Positions 60,234 through 64,000 of a stretch of DNA of 64,000 nt are shown piece after piece. Position numbers and translations under genes: made by a program. The stretch is from Flavobacteriales bacterium (GTDB lineage: Bacteria > Bacteroidota > Bacteroidia > Flavobacteriales_D > Sanyastnellaceae). Numbering within the stretch: position 1 is the first letter of the stretch; every line of letters starts with the position of its first letter. The DNA lies in the NCBI GenBank assembly GCA_027491215.1, contig JAIXWP010000144.1, positions 1-64,000 on the forward strand, in the 5' to 3' direction. The notes under the pieces were generated by a model. The model did not search any database, had not been told where the DNA came from, and saw only the letters and a program-made list of their open reading frames with translations.

Positions 60234-60968
60234 ATGTTTAACAATTTAGGACCGGCAGTAAAGAATATCATCATCATCAATGTATTGGTGTACCTGGCTT
60301 GTTTTGCAGTGCCGCAGCTTCGGGACATGCTCTCTGGTTACTTTTATCAAAGTCCAAATTTTCGCCCGTGGCAATTGGTGACGCACATGTTTACACATGC
60401 ACCATCCATAAGTCACATCTTTTTCAACATGTATGGTCTGTTCATTTTTGGATCGGCATTAGAACGCTACTGGGGATCAAAGCGATTTTTGATATACTAC
60501 TTCGTTTGCGGCTTCGGTGCTTTTTTCTTGCACGAAGCAATCAACTACGTAGAAATACAAAACTTGATTTCGCAATTATCTCCTCTTGCTGTTCAAGAAG
60601 TTTTTGAAGAGGGAGCAGGTATCATAAGAGAAGGGAAGAACTACACTGATCCGGGATACGGAGCTCTCAATGCGGCTTTAAATGTTGGGGTTGTAGGAGC
60701 ATCAGGTTGCGTGTTTGGTGTCTTGTTAGCTTTTGGAATGATGTTCCCGAATACAGAATTAATGTTGCTTTTCCCGCCCATTCCTCTAAAGGCAAAGTGG
60801 TTTGTAATGATTTATGGTGCGATAGAATTAATGTTGGCGTTACAAAACTCTCCAGGTGATAATGTGGCTCACTATGCTCACTTAGGTGGTATGATCTTCG
60901 GATTTATTCTTTTGAAGATTTGGAAAAAAAGAGATGGTAGTCTTTATGGCAATAACAATTTTTATTGA
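60234..60968 (+). CDS. Rhomboid family intramembrane serine protease
   Basis: HMFTHAPSISHIFFNMYGLFIFGSALERYWG; GASG catalytic Ser; HLGGMIFGF. Confidence 0.93.
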   Translation: MFNNLGPAVKNIIIINVLVYLACFAVPQLRDMLSGYFYQSPNFRPWQLVTHMFTHAPSISHIFFNMYGLFIFGSALERYWGSKRFLIYYFVCGFGAFFLHEAINYVEIQNLISQLSPLAVQEVFEEGAGIIREGKNYTDPGYGALNAALNVGVVGASGCVFGVLLAFGMMFPNTELMLLFPPIPLKAKWFVMIYGAIELMLALQNSPGDNVAHYAHLGGMIFGFILLKIWKKRDGSLYGNNNFY

Positions 60969-60978
60969 GTAATTTTTT

Positions 60979-61854
60979 ATGTTGAAGAATGCCATATCAG
61001 CGATTAAAAAATCGGACGGGTTGGTGCGCTTAATAGCGATCAACGTTATCATTTTTCTCGTCATTCAGTTTGTACATATCTTTTCTCGCTTCTCAGAAAA
61101 TGATCGTTTTATTGAGGCGCACCCAGATTTGTATCTCGCTGCAACAAGCAGTCCTGAAAGGTTATTGGATCGTCCTTGGTCTGTGTTTACACATATGTTT
61201 ACTCATGAAGAAGTAGGGCATTTTATTTTCAATATTTTTTGTCTTTACACAGGTGGGCGATTGTTTCGATTTTTTCTGGATAGCAGAAAATTAGTGGTGA
61301 ATTATATTCTTGGAGGCCTAAGTGGTTTTGCTTTGTTCTTCCTTTTTTTCAATTTATTTCCTGCGTTACCGAATGATAGTTACATACTTGGTGCATCAGC
61401 TGCTGTAATGTCGATTATTATTACTGTAGGTGTTGTGCAGCCTAACTACCGCATTAAATTATTTGGTGTTTTTGAAATGAAGTTGATGTGGCTTTGTATA
61501 GTTTTAGTTTTTGTTGATTTAGTGAGTCTTCGAAAAGGATTTAATTCCGGAGGGCATATTGGCCATCTTGGAGGAGCGCTTTTCGGTTTGATCTATGGTT
61601 TAAACTTTCAAAAAAATAGGAACATGGGTTCTTGGTTGGAAAATTTATTTTCGAAAATTTCTGGAATGTTTGGAGGTAAGAAGAGCCATCTTCAAACAGT
61701 TCATAGACGCCCCATTACGGATGATGAGTTTAATGCTGAAAAGGTAAAGCGTCAGAAAAGAGTGGATGAAATTTTAGATAAGATCAATCGCTCTGGATAC
61801 GAAAGTTTGTCGAAAGAAGAAAAGGATTACCTGTTTAAGTACAGTCAAAAGTAG
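60979..61854 (+). CDS. Rhomboid family intramembrane serine protease (second copy)
   Basis: HMFTHEEVGHFIFNIFCLYTGG; LGASAAVMSI; GHIGHLGGALFGL. Confidence 0.9.
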   Translation: MLKNAISAIKKSDGLVRLIAINVIIFLVIQFVHIFSRFSENDRFIEAHPDLYLAATSSPERLLDRPWSVFTHMFTHEEVGHFIFNIFCLYTGGRLFRFFLDSRKLVVNYILGGLSGFALFFLFFNLFPALPNDSYILGASAAVMSIIITVGVVQPNYRIKLFGVFEMKLMWLCIVLVFVDLVSLRKGFNSGGHIGHLGGALFGLIYGLNFQKNRNMGSWLENLFSKISGMFGGKKSHLQTVHRRPITDDEFNAEKVKRQKRVDEILDKINRSGYESLSKEEKDYLFKYSQK

Positions 61855-62991
61855 ATGGAAGAAAAGGTAAATAAAAAGAAGAGGTTTACGCTTAATCGTG
61901 TAATGCTAGTGCTGAATGCACTGGCTATTCTCTTTTTATTACTTTCTTATTTACCAAGCAATTTCCCTCCATCATCGCTAGGCTATATTACCTTGCTCGG
62001 ATTGGGTTATCCGATTTTGTTGATGATCAATTTCGCGTTCATTCTTTTTTGGATGTTTCGAATCGCTCGCTTTATGCTTTTATCGGCCATTGCGATAGTT
62101 ATCGGCTTCTCTCAACTCACAGATTTTTTTCGATTCGCAATTGGTGAAGACGCGTCAGAGGTTACGGATGGTCGCATTGAAGTAATGACATACAATGTTC
62201 ATTTATTTGGGCTTTACGATGGAGAAGAAGCAGAAGCAAAAAGGGATAAAATATTTGATGTGTTGAATGGCGAGTCGCCCGATATACTCTGTTTCCAAGA
62301 GTTTTTTCATTCTGATAAAAAGGATTACTTCGTCACGAAAGATTCGATCGTAAAGTTCCTCCCAACGAAATATTATCACGCTCGATATACACATGCTACG
62401 GGCCGAAGAAGCTATTTCGGTGTGGCTTTATTTTCAAAGTATCCAATTGTAAATCGTGGCTACATTCCTTTTGAATCGGACGTTAATAATTTCTGCATTT
62501 ATGCTGATCTAAAAATCGGAGATGACACGGTTAGGGTGTTTAATGCACACTTGCAGTCTATACGATTCAAACCAGAGGACTATGCTTTTGTAGATGACAA
62601 TAAGAACGAGGAGCAGTTGAAGACAGGAGTGACGCGAATTGCAGAGAGATTGAAAATTGCCTTTGAAAAAAGGCAATCACAGGTTGAAAGTGTTGCGGCA
62701 GGTGTAGCATCTTCTCCATATCCTGTCATTTTGTGCGGTGATTTTAATGACCCACCTGTTTCATATACATATGGAGTTTTGAGCGATATTCTTATCGATT
62801 CATTTAAGGAGAAGGGAAGTGGAATCGGTAATACTTACAATGGAGCGTTCCCATCTTTCCGCATTGATTATGTGATGCATAGCAAAGAGCTAGAAGCACT
62901 TGATTATCGAACGGTAAAAGCAGATTTAAGCGACCACCTTCCCGTTGTAGTCGGGTTTAGATTTAAGCCTGACTCGTTGCAGTTAAACTAG
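61855..62991 (+). CDS. Membrane-anchored endonuclease/exonuclease/phosphatase family protein
   Basis: VMTYNVHLFGLYDG, DILCFQEFFHSD, CGDFNDPPVSYTY, SDHLPVVV. Confidence 0.9.
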   Translation: MEEKVNKKKRFTLNRVMLVLNALAILFLLLSYLPSNFPPSSLGYITLLGLGYPILLMINFAFILFWMFRIARFMLLSAIAIVIGFSQLTDFFRFAIGEDASEVTDGRIEVMTYNVHLFGLYDGEEAEAKRDKIFDVLNGESPDILCFQEFFHSDKKDYFVTKDSIVKFLPTKYYHARYTHATGRRSYFGVALFSKYPIVNRGYIPFESDVNNFCIYADLKIGDDTVRVFNAHLQSIRFKPEDYAFVDDNKNEEQLKTGVTRIAERLKIAFEKRQSQVESVAAGVASSPYPVILCGDFNDPPVSYTYGVLSDILIDSFKEKGSGIGNTYNGAFPSFRIDYVMHSKELEALDYRTVKADLSDHLPVVVGFRFKPDSLQLN

Positions 62992-63724
62992 GATCCGGGC
63001 GTTTCAAAACTCTTTCGTAGACTGTAATTGCTAGCAAGAGCATGCTCATTCCATAGAAAAAATCATCCATGGGTACACTCCAAATTCGAAATCCAAGATT
63101 GTGATCATTGTTATACCAAACGATTTGATCCGATATGATTTCTGGAGTAGAATTGAATAGAGGATACTGCCAAAAGTCAAGCCCCGTGAGCACTCCATTG
63201 GAAATATAGAATGGAATTAGCAGTACAATCCATGAAATATGGAAGTGATTCATGAATTTCGATTTCCAATAGAACGTGTGCAGCGCGAGTAAAATGAGCG
63301 CAACCAAACTGGTCGAGAAGGTGTACCAGTGATTGGTGAATTTTATTAGAAAGAAAACTGCAAGCAGCATATAAAATACACTTAGGTATTTTGTTAATGT
63401 TTGCATTTTTAGTTTTGGCAAAAAGAAATGAAAGCATTCATATGTGAAGATGCTGGCGTAAGGAATGCAGATAAAAAACAACCACTCTTCTAAAGGTAGA
63501 TTACCGAGAAATGTGCCGGATATGTACTTGGGATTAAATCCCCATACACCATTTGCGGTAAAGTACATGTCCCATGGAATGAACAAAGCCATCATTGCAA
63601 TGATTCCGGAAACCAATGCCTTCCAGTTTTTGTAAAATGGCATCCATTTTTGAAAGCTAAAAAGGAAGGGAAAGCCAATACAAAGAATATTCACAGCGAT
63701 ATAGTAGTAGTGCTGCTGAATCAT
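62963..63724 (-). CDS. Lycopene cyclase domain protein (fused CrtYc/CrtYd-type)
   Basis: ALFIPWDMYFTANGVWGFNPKYISGTFLGNLPLEEWLFFICIPY and second half GLDFWQYPLF...LGFRIWSVPMDDFFYGMSM. Confidence 0.85.
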   Translation of the reverse strand: MIQQHYYYIAVNILCIGFPFLFSFQKWMPFYKNWKALVSGIIAMMALFIPWDMYFTANGVWGFNPKYISGTFLGNLPLEEWLFFICIPYASIFTYECFHFFLPKLKMQTLTKYLSVFYMLLAVFFLIKFTNHWYTFSTSLVALILLALHTFYWKSKFMNHFHISWIVLLIPFYISNGVLTGLDFWQYPLFNSTPEIISDQIVWYNNDHNLGFRIWSVPMDDFFYGMSMLLLAITVYERVLKRPDPSLTATSQA

Positions 63725-64000
63725 GCAGTACGCGTTTTGTTCTCTCTGTATTTAGCCGCTTCTTTGAAATATTTTAATGGCACCCATAGCATACCGAAGC
63801 ACTCACCATGTTCTTTTCCCATGTGTTTGTGATGTACTTTATGAGCCTTGCGAATTGCACGGAAATACAGATTGTCTGTTCTTTTAAACCAATCGAAGCG
63901 CTGGTGAATAAGGACATCATGTACAAGGAAATACGCAATACCGTAAAACAAAATGCCGAGCCCGATGAAAAATCGGAAATCATAATTTGCCATGGCGCCG
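63721..64000 (-). CDS. CrtZ-like beta-carotene hydroxylase / fatty-acid-hydroxylase superfamily, 5' end beyond window
   Basis: FLVHDVLIHQRF, HKVHHKHMGKEHGECFGMLWVP histidine motifs; reading frame open to the window edge. Confidence 0.85.
   Translation of the reverse strand, partial: GAMANYDFRFFIGLGILFYGIAYFLVHDVLIHQRFDWFKRTDNLYFRAIRKAHKVHHKHMGKEHGECFGMLWVPLKYFKEAAKYRENKTRTA

Overview
A 64-kb chromosomal window from a Bacteroidota genome, probably Flavobacteriales-like. This is judged from T9SS-type C-terminal sorting domains, TAnnTTTG promoter elements, DUF5686/DUF3109/DUF1343/DUF2723 families and gene order. It is densely packed with mostly housekeeping genes: ftsZ, guaA, icd, ndk, clpB, mutL, ispH, rlmD, aroK, rocD and cbs. 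It also carries two secreted T9SS-type proteins (one a 2126-aa repeat adhesin), an archaeal-type prenylglyceryl-phosphate synthase, three tRNA genes, an ars cluster with ArsR operator-like palindromes, a LPP20/CsgG-like lipoprotein cluster, tandem rhomboid proteases and the edge of a carotenoid locus. I saw no CRISPR array, transposase or prophage. The best leads not explained by the ORF track are: (1) a strongly structured ncRNA candidate at about 34525-34632, between rocD and ndk, resembling a 6S-type RNA; (2) two tandem promoter-like/sequence-block/terminator modules downstream of clpB (50263-50573); (3) three direct repeats phased at exactly 21 bp upstream of the adhesin operon (12512-12574); (4) a four-domain higher-order repeat inside the giant adhesin; (5) a probable CTG start codon on a LolC/E-like permease; (6) an ArsR operator pair; and (7) very short or leaderless mRNAs implied by promoter elements abutting start codons. 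All calls come from reading the sequence; no database search was run.
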